From Planctomycetaceae bacterium (GTDB taxonomy: Bacteria; Planctomycetota; Planctomycetia; Planctomycetales; Planctomycetaceae): a DNA stretch of 19,975 nt. The stretch is taken from contig JAWKUA010000047.1 in assembly GCA_041398785.1 (NCBI GenBank), forward strand, positions 1 through 19,975, written 5' to 3'. Position 1 is the first letter of the stretch. Every line of letters starts with the position of its first letter. Under the pieces are notes generated by a model. It did not search any database, was not told where the DNA came from, and saw nothing but the letters and a program-made list of their open reading frames with translations. Below are positions 8,175-14,924 of the stretch, piece by piece. The translations under genes and the position numbers were made by a program.

Positions 8175-8225
8175 GAACCCGTAACAAAACCTGCGAGAGC
8201 CGCTGAGATTTTGTTAGGGGTTCTT
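8173..8225. repeat. Long inverted repeat (17-bp arms) overlapping a stop codon, probable terminator or palindromic repeat
   Basis: Left arm 8173-8189 (AAGAACCCGTAACAAAA) and right arm 8209-8225 are complementary at 16 of 17 positions, around a 19-nt loop. The left arm uses the last two bases of the upstream gene's stop codon. The A/T-rich inner part gives a T4 on each strand. It could terminate transcription from both sides, as the flanking genes converge. Confidence 0.7.
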
Positions 8226-8247
8226 CGCCTTCAAACAAGCGGCCCAC

Positions 8248-8373
8248 TGGGAGTGCGGCGACTTGTCGCCGCCTTCCAATTCACGGAACCTGCGATTTTC
8301 GTTGAAGCGAACGAAGGTTCGAAGTCCGACGCTTCCTGGAAAACCACAGCGGCGCTGAGTCATCGCACTCCAA
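8248..8373. repeat. MITE-like element, copy A
   Basis: This 126-bp segment is bounded by inverted ends: TGGGAGTGCGGCGACT on the left, and on the right the complement of TTGGAGTGCGATGACT. The left end holds an 8-bp perfect palindrome (GCGGCGAC-TT-GTCGCCGC, 8255-8272). On the minus strand its first 19 bases match the plus strand of the element at 10801 at 18 positions, and the last 25 match at about 22. It sits between convergent genes and encodes no plausible protein. Confidence 0.65.
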
Positions 8374-8490
8374 TAACTCGCTGGCTCAGGGATTCGTGCG
8401 GTTGTGCCGTACCCGTGGTGACATGTCGGCCGGTCGTCAGGACACGGCTGGCACGGCCCTGGCGCGGGGCAGTTGTTGCGCAGGAACACA

Positions 8491-9120
8491 TCACGCCGCC
8501 GGACTCCGCAGCAACTCGATGGCTCGCTGCACGTAGACAACGCCGCTCCAGATTGTGATGACGACGGCTGCCCACAGCAGCACGTCTCGCGCGGGAATCA
8601 GCCATGGCCAGTCGATGTCGGGACTGGCGGACAGCAGGCTGGCGGTCACGGCGACACACTGCAGCGCCATCTTGGCTTTGCCGCTGATGCTGGCGGAAAA
8701 GTCCTTCCCCTGCTTTTCAAGAATTCCGCGCAGGCTGGACACGAACATTTCCCGGCCGATCACGATCAGCACCATCCAGGCATTGACTCCGGTATCGATT
8801 TCCGGGGATTCGTTGGCTTCCACCAGAAACAGAAACGTCCCGCCGACAATGATCTTGTCGACGAACGGGTCCAGGATCCGGCCCAGGATCGTCACCTGAC
8901 CGTACCTGCGGGCCAGATAGCCGTCGAGCGCATCGGTGGACGCCGCGAATACGAACAGCACCGCACTGGACAGCCACCATCCGCCGGCGTCGATCATGGC
9001 GAAAAGAATGATGGCCAGCAGCAGGCGACTGACGGTGATCAGATTCGGCAGGTTCAGCGATTCCCGGCCCAGGCCTGCGGGTTTGGAAGATTCCGGAGTC
9101 GGCGGGAGATCTGATGGCAT
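8491..9120 (-). CDS. pgsA: CDP-diacylglycerol--glycerol-3-phosphate 3-phosphatidyltransferase
   Basis: Integral membrane enzyme that makes phosphatidylglycerol phosphate from CDP-diacylglycerol and glycerol 3-phosphate, the committed step to phosphatidylglycerol and cardiolipin. ATG 9120 gives 209 residues, close to the usual 180-200; the frame stays open upstream to 9351, but that extension is Cys/Arg-rich and lacks family character. The CDP-alcohol phosphotransferase signature D(x)2DG(x)2AR(x)8G(x)3D(x)3D is complete: D63, D66, G67, A70, R71, G80, D84, D88. The N-terminal LNLPNLITVSRLLLAIILF is the typical PgsA opening before the first membrane helix. Further hydrophobic helices lie at about 48-60, 90-100, 114-124, 152-164 and 178-196. 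It is divergent from the RraA-family gene and convergent with the secreted protein gene. A phosphatidylcholine or inositol-type acceptor is less likely given the length and the NLPN opening. Confidence 0.93.
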   Translation of the reverse strand: MPSDLPPTPESSKPAGLGRESLNLPNLITVSRLLLAIILFAMIDAGGWWLSSAVLFVFAASTDALDGYLARRYGQVTILGRILDPFVDKIIVGGTFLFLVEANESPEIDTGVNAWMVLIVIGREMFVSSLRGILEKQGKDFSASISGKAKMALQCVAVTASLLSASPDIDWPWLIPARDVLLWAAVVITIWSGVVYVQRAIELLRSPAA

Positions 9121-9163
9121 CAAGGCAGACAGTTGGCAGCGGCGACGGAAGACGGCGGAACAG

Positions 9164-9197
9164 TGTTCGCAACAGTGTGGTGTTCGCAGCAGTGTAG
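9164..9197. repeat. Two tandem 17-bp repeats in the pgsA/rraA divergent region
   Basis: TGTTCGCAACAGTGTGG (9164-9180) is followed directly by TGTTCGCAGCAGTGTAG (9181-9197), 15 of 17 identical. They lie 44 bp upstream of the pgsA start and could be tandem operator sites. No palindrome strong enough to name a regulator. Confidence 0.5.
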
Positions 9198-9329
9198 TGA
9201 GCGCGGCAGCGAGTGTCTCTGGCGGTACCGGGAATCCCCGATGTTTGCCCCATGCGATGCGGTGTCCGGCTCCGGGTGATCTGATATCCTGCGACGACCG
9301 CTTTTCATCTCCTTCACAGGCTGCCAGGC

Positions 9330-10050
9330 ATGTCAGACATTTCTTCCGCAACGCTCGCAGCGCTCGGACGCTGCGACACGCCCACCGTGTGCAACGCCAT
9401 CGAACTGTTCAGTGTGCGCCCGCGCAGTTCCGGGTACATGAACCGCAGTATTCAGGCGTGTTTTCCAAAACTGCCGCCGATGGTTGGTTTCGCGCTGACG
9501 TCGACATTTCGAGCTCTTTCGCCACCACGCGGTGGTGACGCGTACGCGGGCATGGAAGGGCAGCTTGAAGCGTTCGAGAAATCGCCGGGGCCGCCGGTGA
9601 TCGTGTTTCAGGACCTTGACGAACCGTCCGCCGCCGCCACGTTCGGCGAAGTGATGTGTACGACCTACAAGGCGTTCGGCGCCGCGGGACTGATTACGTC
9701 CGGGACCGGCCGCGATCTGGACCAGGTGGAGGTTCTGGAATTTCCGGCGTTCACCAGCGGAACCTGCTGCTCTCACGGATCGTGCCACATCCTGTCGGTG
9801 AATGTTGCGGTTGTCGTCGGCGGGATCACGATTTATCCCGGCGACCTGCTGCACGGCGACTGCAACGGAATCACGACGATTCCGCCGGAGATCGCTTCGG
9901 AAGTTCCTGATGCCTGCGCGGAACTGGCTGACGCGGAAAAGATCGTTCTGGACTATGTCCGCGGCGGCCAGCCGACCGTCTCCATTTCGGGAAGCTCGTG
10001 CGGAAATGACAGCGGCATTTGCCAGACTGGGCAACCGTCTGCGAAAGTAG
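9330..10050 (+). CDS. RraA-family protein (4-hydroxy-4-methyl-2-oxoglutarate aldolase-like), apparent frameshift near 9981
   Basis: ATG 9330 opens MSDISSATLAALGRCDTPTV, typical of the RraA / HMG-CHA aldolase family. The substrate and metal site is present: AGLITSGTGRDLDQV (about 119-133, R128-D129) and IYPGDLLHGDCNGITTIP (about 168-185), equivalent to the family GD(x)nADGVVVVP segment. Family members are class II pyruvate aldolases/decarboxylases, or RNase E inhibitors in some bacteria; RraA-like copies are common, so the exact role is open. After V217 the frame loses family character, while the next forward frame gives PFREARAEMTAAFARLGNRLRK and a stop at 10050, a normal RraA C terminus. One extra base (or two missing) near 9981 explains this. 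Without correction the frame runs on to 10640 and swallows the cytochrome gene as a false 436-residue fusion. Confidence 0.8.
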
Positions 10051-10160
10051 GCCGCAGTTCAGGTTCAGCCTTCCGTCGACCACTACACCGCCCGCTGCCC
10101 CGGGATTCTTCAACAGAGCCCGCCCGGTCTGCCTCCGAAACCAACAGGGAAATCTTCAAC

Positions 10161-10640
10161 ATGAAACGCTTACTTCTGCTGCCGGCAATCTGCCTGATCG
10201 TAGCCGTGGTACTCAGCCGACTCGATCAGACGGAACCGATTGCCCGCGCGTCCGCACCAAATGCTGTCGTCCCCGCTGAAGCGGAAGTTGTTGAAGACAG
10301 CATGCACGAATTCATGGAGTATGTCTTCCAGCCCACCTACCGCCGCCTGAAGGCGTCGATGGCGGAAGAACCGAAAGACAACAACGGCTGGAAGGCGGTC
10401 AAGTCGGATTCGCTGATCCTGGCGGAAAGCTGCAACCTGCTGTTCGCCCGCACGCCGAAGGAACATGGCGACGACTGGAACAACCACGCCGCGGAGTCTC
10501 GAACGGGTGGCGCCGCCTTGTATGCCGCCGCAAAGGACAAGGACTTTGCCAAAGCCACCGCCAGCTACAAGGCCATGCTGGAAAGCTGCAACGCCTGCCA
10601 TCGTCAGTTCGAAAACGGCAAGCACATCCTGCAGCCGTAG
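10161..10640 (+). CDS. Exported cytochrome c'/c-556-like monohaem protein
   Basis: 159 residues from ATG 10161, with AGGGA about 10 nt upstream. The N terminus is a signal peptide or anchor (MKRLLLLPAICLIVAVVLS), then an Ala/Pro/Glu stretch. The remainder looks all-helical, and the haem-binding CNACH motif lies near the C terminus (C143, C146, H147). A C-terminal CxxCH in a protein of this size is the hallmark of the cytochrome c' family (PF01322-like), four-helix haem proteins of the periplasm. The function of such proteins in planctomycetes is not established. The gene begins 110 bp after the RraA stop and is in frame with the uncorrected RraA reading, so an automatic caller may fuse them; a signal peptide in mid-protein argues against a true fusion. 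Confidence 0.85.
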   Translation: MKRLLLLPAICLIVAVVLSRLDQTEPIARASAPNAVVPAEAEVVEDSMHEFMEYVFQPTYRRLKASMAEEPKDNNGWKAVKSDSLILAESCNLLFARTPKEHGDDWNNHAAESRTGGAALYAAAKDKDFAKATASYKAMLESCNACHRQFENGKHILQP

Positions 10641-10674
10641 TCGGATTCGCACCGACGTTATACCCCGAGCGGGG
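10640..10674 (+). terminator. Tandem short hairpins after the cytochrome gene
   Basis: GTCGG/CCGAC (10640-10656) is followed by CCCCG-AG-CGGGG (10663-10674) and then AAAATT. The hairpins are short and there is no T tract on the plus strand, so this is only a possible terminator. Confidence 0.3.
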
Positions 10675-10800
10675 AAAATTGAGGTATTCTGGCTCGCGGC
10701 GGAAGAGGTGCTAAATGTATCAGTGTTCGCCGCGGCCAGTATATATGCGGGTGGAACACGGCAGACAAAGTCGCAACGGCGGTCATTCGGCAGTGATCTC

Positions 10801-10934
10801 TTGGAGTGCGATGATTCAGAATCGCTTTGGATTTCAGGGCATCGTCGAACTTGGCGCCATCGTTCGATTCGGCGGAAGACTTCGATTCGATGGCCAACGG
10901 AAAACCAAAGCGGCGACGAGTCGCAGCACTCCAA
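10801..10934. repeat. MITE-like element, copy B
   Basis: This 134-bp segment starts TTGGAGTGCGATGATTCAG and ends with the complement of TTGGAGTGCTGCGACT, so its ends form imperfect inverted repeats. Near the right end an almost perfect palindrome occurs (GCGGCGAC-GA-GTCGCAGC, 10910-10927), the counterpart of that in copy A. The middle diverges strongly from copy A, as expected for old copies. It lies between the convergent cytochrome and EVE genes. Confidence 0.65.
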
Positions 10935-10960
10935 AAAAATGCGATTGTTGTAAGTGATCG

Positions 10961-11440
10961 TCAGGCGTTGGCGAGTTTGTGAACGGCGTCCCACTCGGCT
11001 TTGGTGACGCGCACGATGGACAGTCGGCTGCCCTTCGCCAGCACCTGCATGCCGCTGGTCGCCTTGTTTGCCTTCAGGACATCGCGAGTCACCGGCGTTT
11101 CAAAGATCCGGGTCAGGCGGATATCGACCATGTACCACACGGGGTTTTCCGGGGTGCTTTTCGGGTCGAAATACTTGTGGCCGGCTTCGAATGCGAAGTG
11201 ATCGGGATAACCGGACTTCACGACCTCCGCCGTTCCGGCGACGACCATCGGGTCGACTCGACTGTGATAAAACAGCACTCCGTCGCCGGTGCGAATTTCG
11301 TCGCGCAGCATATTGCGAACCTGATAGTTGCGAACGCCTTCCCACGTTGTCCGCTGTCCCTTTTCCCTGGCCAGATCCTGGATGGAAAACACATCCGGTT
11401 CCGACTTGAACAGCCAGAAGTTGCGTTTCGCCGACGCCAT
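10961..11440 (-). CDS. EVE-domain protein (THYN1-like)
   Basis: 159 residues from ATG 11440, the usual length for a single EVE domain; the longer frame to 11536 only adds a His/Arg-rich lead. FWLFKSEPDVFSIQDL is the diagnostic family opening, followed by TWEGVRNYQVRNMLRDE, GDGVLFYHS and VVAGTAEVVKSGYPD. EVE domains (PF01878) are PUA-like folds. Homologues bind modified bases in DNA or RNA, and family members sit in modification-dependent restriction systems or act alone, as here. No nuclease or methyltransferase neighbour is present, so a restriction role is not supported. It is divergent from the DUF1501 gene and convergent with the cytochrome gene. Residues beyond the family pattern look intact. 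Confidence 0.92.
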   Translation of the reverse strand: MASAKRNFWLFKSEPDVFSIQDLAREKGQRTTWEGVRNYQVRNMLRDEIRTGDGVLFYHSRVDPMVVAGTAEVVKSGYPDHFAFEAGHKYFDPKSTPENPVWYMVDIRLTRIFETPVTRDVLKANKATSGMQVLAKGSRLSIVRVTKAEWDAVHKLANA

Positions 11441-11482
11441 AAAGTTCGTTCCGAAGTGTGTGTTGTGGGCATGCGATGGCTT

Positions 11483-11511
11483 TTGCCCGTGACCTGGCCG
11501 GATGGTATGAT
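11483..11511 (+). promoter_or_regulatory. Sigma-70-type promoter of the DUF1501 gene
   Basis: TTGCCC (11483-11488) and TATGAT (11506-11511) are separated by exactly 17 nt. The -10 box matches 5 of 6 and the -35 box 4 of 6 consensus bases. Predicted start is about 11518, giving a leader of about 47 nt before ATG 11565. It also lies upstream of the divergent EVE gene but points toward DUF1501. Confidence 0.5.
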
Positions 11512-11564
11512 GGAAGATCCTACCGCTGGCTTCCATCCTGCCGCTGATTCAGAGTCTCGTCGCC

Positions 11565-13001
11565 ATGTTCCGATATCCGTGCCAACGACTTCGACCCGTG
11601 CTGCCGACTCGCCGCGACATGCTGCGGCAAACCGCGACGGGATTCGGCTCGGTCGCACTTGCCGGCATGCTCGCGGGGCTCAGCGATCCGGTGACGGCGA
11701 AGGAAACCAGGCCGTTCTCTCCCAGAGATCCGCACTTCGACGCGAAAGCCCGCAGCGTCATCTTTCTGTATATGGACGGAGGCGTTTCGCAGGTCGATTC
11801 GTTCGATCCCAAGCCCCGGCTGGATGAGGAAAACGGGAAGCCGTTTCCGTCAAAGATCGAACCGACGCAGTTCAACAACATCGGCAATACGCTGGCCAGT
11901 CCGTGGAAGTTTCAGAACTACGGCGAAAGCGGAATTCCCGTCAGCAGTCTTTTTCCGCACACAGCCGAACACGTCGACGATCTGGCCGTGGTCCGGTCGA
12001 TGGTTTCCAACTTCCCGGAACACACGAATGCGAATTACTTTCTGCACACCGGTCACGGTCAGCAGGGCCGGCCGAGTATGGGAGCCTGGTTTGGCTATGG
12101 CCTGGGAACCGAATGCCAGGATCTGCCGCATTACGTCATTCTGAACGGAGGCTTGATTCCTCCCGGCGGACTGGACAACTTCGGAAGCGGATTTTTGCCG
12201 GCCAGTTTTCAGGGTTCCGTGTTTGCCAACAGCGATCCACCGGTCTCTGACGTCAAGCCTCGCGAAAAGTCAGCCGTCCTGCAGCGAAACAAACTGGAAC
12301 TGATCCGGGCACTCGATCAGGACGTGCTGCAGCGTTACGGAGCTGACGATCAGATCGAATCGGCAATCGCCAACTACGAACTGGCCGCTCGAATGCAACT
12401 GGCCGTGCCGGACCTGATGGACCTCAGCGCGGAAACTCAGGCGACTCAGGACGCCTACGGCATGTCCGACGACTTTAAGAACACGGCAACGTTCGGACGG
12501 CAGTGCCTGATCGCTCGGCGACTGGTGGAACGCGGAGTCCGCTTCATTCAACTGACCTGCCCCGGAGGCAACGGAGATCGCTGGGATCAGCACAGCAACC
12601 TGAAGGACGGTCATGAAAAGAACGCTCGCAGCGTCGACAAACCCATCGCCGCACTGCTGGCCGATCTGAAACAGCGGGGACTGTTTGACAGCACACTGGT
12701 CGTCTGGTCGGGAGAATTCGGCCGGACGCCGTTTGCTCAGGGAACCGACGGCCGCGACCACAATCAGTTCGGATTTTCGATCTGGCTTGCGGGCGGCGGA
12801 ATTAAGGGCGGCACGATCTACGGCCAGACCGATGAATTCGGCTACAAGGTGGTTGAAAACAAGGTCGAGATCCACGACCTGCACGCCACAATGTTGCACC
12901 AGTTCGGCATCGACCACGAACGGCTGACATACCGTTTCAGCGGGCGAGACATGCGACTGACGGACGTCGCCGGACGCGTCGTGAAAGAGATTCTGGCGTA
13001 G
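11565..13001 (+). CDS. DUF1501 protein with Tat signal
   Basis: 478 residues from ATG 11565. The N terminus has a twin-arginine motif (TRRDMLR, residues 15-21) and a hydrophobic stretch (TGFGSVALAGMLAGL), so it is likely exported folded. Then comes the DUF1501 pattern (PF07394): VIFLYMDGGVSQVDSFDPKP, HTNANYFLHTGHGQQGRPSMGAW, VRFIQLTCPG, LVVWSGEFGRTP, GRDHNQFGFSIWLAGGGIKGG and ending YRFSGRDMRLTD. The fold is related to alkaline phosphatase / sulfatases; conserved Asp/His residues are compatible with metal binding, but the activity is unproven. In planctomycetes these genes usually sit next to a DUF1549/DUF1553 cytochrome-type partner; none is seen within the window, so this copy appears solitary. 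A promoter precedes it and a hairpin follows. Confidence 0.93.
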   Translation: MFRYPCQRLRPVLPTRRDMLRQTATGFGSVALAGMLAGLSDPVTAKETRPFSPRDPHFDAKARSVIFLYMDGGVSQVDSFDPKPRLDEENGKPFPSKIEPTQFNNIGNTLASPWKFQNYGESGIPVSSLFPHTAEHVDDLAVVRSMVSNFPEHTNANYFLHTGHGQQGRPSMGAWFGYGLGTECQDLPHYVILNGGLIPPGGLDNFGSGFLPASFQGSVFANSDPPVSDVKPREKSAVLQRNKLELIRALDQDVLQRYGADDQIESAIANYELAARMQLAVPDLMDLSAETQATQDAYGMSDDFKNTATFGRQCLIARRLVERGVRFIQLTCPGGNGDRWDQHSNLKDGHEKNARSVDKPIAALLADLKQRGLFDSTLVVWSGEFGRTPFAQGTDGRDHNQFGFSIWLAGGGIKGGTIYGQTDEFGYKVVENKVEIHDLHATMLHQFGIDHERLTYRFSGRDMRLTDVAGRVVKEILA

Positions 13002-13015
13002 AATGCAGGCCGTCA

Positions 13016-13042
13016 TCCGGCACGCACTTCCGCGATGCCGGA
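13016..13042 (+). terminator. Hairpin after the DUF1501 gene
   Basis: TCCGGCA (13016-13022) pairs perfectly with TGCCGGA (13036-13042) around a 13-nt loop, 15 bp after the DUF1501 stop. No T tract follows. It could be a weak terminator or a processing or stability hairpin before the next gene. Confidence 0.3.
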
Positions 13043-13085
13043 CGTCTTCGAGTCGGCAACCGGTCGCTTTCGCGGAGAACAATCG

Positions 13086-14633
13086 ATGTCGAGACTTTCG
13101 GTGGTGATCTTCCTGTTGCTGCTCGATTCCGCGATGCTGCCCGGTTCGACTCCGGCTGCCGACGATGAAGCTGCCGGGCAGGCCGCAGACAGGGCGGAAG
13201 TCGAGATCGCTCGCCAAACGGTCCGTGTGCTCGTCACAAATGAAGACGGCGATGCGGTCGCGGGTGCGACGATCACGCCGTTCGGCATGAGAACGCGGCT
13301 GGAACGAGGCAGCCACTATTCCTGGGTCGCGGATCAGCACGGCAAACAGCCAAAGGTGTCGACCGACGAAAACGGCATCGCCGAAGTTGAGGTTCCGAAG
13401 TTCGTCTACGAAAAACTGGAAGTCGGTGAGATCACGTGGGTCGTCGATGACGCAAACTATGTGCAGTTCAACGGTGACCGATCCGTCGACGATGATCCGG
13501 CGAAGATCACGCTTACTCGCGGCCGCCGAATCGCTGTCTCGGCCGTCGACGCGGATACGGGAGCAAAGCTGACTGAAAATGTGCATGCGATGCTGAGCGG
13601 TTCGTGGGGCAGCGATGACTGGGCTGCCATGAAAAACGGCATGCTGCTGTCACGGGCCGTCGAAAAATCAGAGCCACGGACGCTGCGAGTTTTTCAGATC
13701 CCCGACGGCGGCCCCATTCGATTCAGCACAACAATTGATCTTTCGGACTACGGCGATGAATTGCGAGTGCTGCTGAAGGATGTGCAACTACACGCCGGCA
13801 CGCGCGTGGAGGGTACCATCGACAAACAGGTTCCTCGCCCGGTCGCAAACGGTGTCGTGACGATCAGCGTGATCACGGGAAGCGACAACAATGACTGGAG
13901 GGCGAAAAGTCAGTGGGCCGACTGGACGCCGATCAGAGAAGACGGAACGTTCACGTTCGATTCGCTGCCTCGCGGCGATGTGGTTCAGATGATCGCTGTT
14001 TGTGACGGCTGGGTCAGTTCCCATCCAGAAGCGAAGGAACTGGAAGCCGCGGGGATGCCGGACAGAGATCGGGGTTTTCAGACAACACGAGTCGCTCCGC
14101 AGGTCGCTCGGCTGGAAGGCGACCGCATCTCGCCGACGGTCCGGATGGAATTAACGGCTTCCTGCCGAATCAAAGTCGTTGATGCTGACGGGATGCCGAT
14201 TCCGGATGCGTGGGTGGGAATGAATCCCAATCAGATCTGGTTCGGCGGCGGCAGCCAGATTGTCGGCGACGGCTACAGTCTGCGAGTCTCGCTGTCACTG
14301 ACTGAAGCTCAGCGCAATTCGATGCAGAATTCTTCAGCGTCGTTTTGGGACCGGCGAAAACTGCTGGCCGAACTCGGCATCGCGTCGCCCGCCAGCGAGC
14401 GATACATCGCCACGACAGACGCCGACGGAGTTGCGGAGATTCACACTCTGCCCGCCGGAGCGGATGACATGCCAGTGTCCGGCACAATCTCCGTTCAACA
14501 TGATGACTATGAACAGCCTGTTGGAGATGACCTTCGCATTCGTCGTGAAACAACCGTCGAACTCCGTCGCGGCAACGTCAGCGACGTGACAGTCACCATG
14601 GACCGCAAAGGCACAAAGGTCATCGGCAACTGA
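13086..14633 (+). CDS. Secreted multi-domain protein with carboxypeptidase-regulatory-like repeats
   Basis: ATG 13086 (515 residues) is preferred over the in-frame ATG at 13035: it has GGAG 8 nt upstream and starts directly with a signal peptide (MSRLSVVIFLLLLDSAMLPGSTPAAD). The body looks like several beta-sandwich modules of the carboxypeptidase-regulatory / transthyretin type, recognisable by V..V.D.DG.P+.+A.V strings: VRVLVTNEDGDAVAGATI (about 46-63), a module near 145-230, TRVEGTIDKQVPRPVANGVV (about 239-258) and CRIKVVDADGMPIPDAWV (about 360-377). Each is followed by a TDADGVAEI-like or DGTFTFDSLPRG-like strand. No catalytic motif is seen, so binding or structural roles at the cell surface are likelier. 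It lies 84 bp downstream of the DUF1501 gene on the same strand and may be cotranscribed. Confidence 0.82.
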   Translation: MSRLSVVIFLLLLDSAMLPGSTPAADDEAAGQAADRAEVEIARQTVRVLVTNEDGDAVAGATITPFGMRTRLERGSHYSWVADQHGKQPKVSTDENGIAEVEVPKFVYEKLEVGEITWVVDDANYVQFNGDRSVDDDPAKITLTRGRRIAVSAVDADTGAKLTENVHAMLSGSWGSDDWAAMKNGMLLSRAVEKSEPRTLRVFQIPDGGPIRFSTTIDLSDYGDELRVLLKDVQLHAGTRVEGTIDKQVPRPVANGVVTISVITGSDNNDWRAKSQWADWTPIREDGTFTFDSLPRGDVVQMIAVCDGWVSSHPEAKELEAAGMPDRDRGFQTTRVAPQVARLEGDRISPTVRMELTASCRIKVVDADGMPIPDAWVGMNPNQIWFGGGSQIVGDGYSLRVSLSLTEAQRNSMQNSSASFWDRRKLLAELGIASPASERYIATTDADGVAEIHTLPAGADDMPVSGTISVQHDDYEQPVGDDLRIRRETTVELRRGNVSDVTVTMDRKGTKVIGN

Positions 14634-14640
14634 TTGCCGA
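14623..14640 (+). terminator. Hairpin straddling the stop codon of the beta-sandwich protein
   Basis: TCGGCAA (14623-14629) pairs perfectly with TTGCCGA (14634-14640) around a 4-nt loop (CTGA) that contains most of the TGA stop. No T tract follows. Confidence 0.35.
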
Positions 14641-14924
14641 CATCGCATCACCGCAAAGTCACGCGCTGTGCCCTCGTGACCCGCCCGCGCCAATTGCACC
14701 TTCACGCGCAGCGGAAGGGCCGTCGCTTGCGGCTGCCAACGCGTCGCCCGCGCCTCAGCCCCTGGCACTCGCGAAGCTGCGCCGACCGGTTGCTGGCGAG
14801 ACGTTCCGATCGCATCTAAGATCCCGGCCGGCATCCGATTTTTCGACAGTCGACGATTCGCCCGCGGCCATCCGGCAGCGTGCCCGGTCCCCGCGAGTCC
14901 CCCGCACAGCAGGAAGTCTTCAGC
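14641..14924. other. GC-rich spacer before the helicase gene
   Basis: About 285 bp without a coding frame I can support. The helicase frame is open upstream to 14880, but the proposed start at 14925 has better ribosome-binding context. No clear promoter boxes were recognised. Confidence 0.4.

Noticed and set aside
9121..9351. N-terminal extension of pgsA
   Set aside because: The segment is Cys/Arg-rich, overlaps the start of the divergent RraA gene and is absent from the family; ATG 9120 gives normal length.
10170..10994. 274-codon minus-strand frame running from copy B of the MITE-like element into the cytochrome gene
   Set aside because: It crosses an EVE gene end, a repeat element and an antisense gene; the ECCDSSPLW-like string comes from the repeat, not a protein family.
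12270..13586. 438-codon minus-strand frame opposite the DUF1501 gene and its neighbour
   Set aside because: It spans two solid plus-strand genes and their spacer, with no recognisable motif; a GC-rich antisense artefact.
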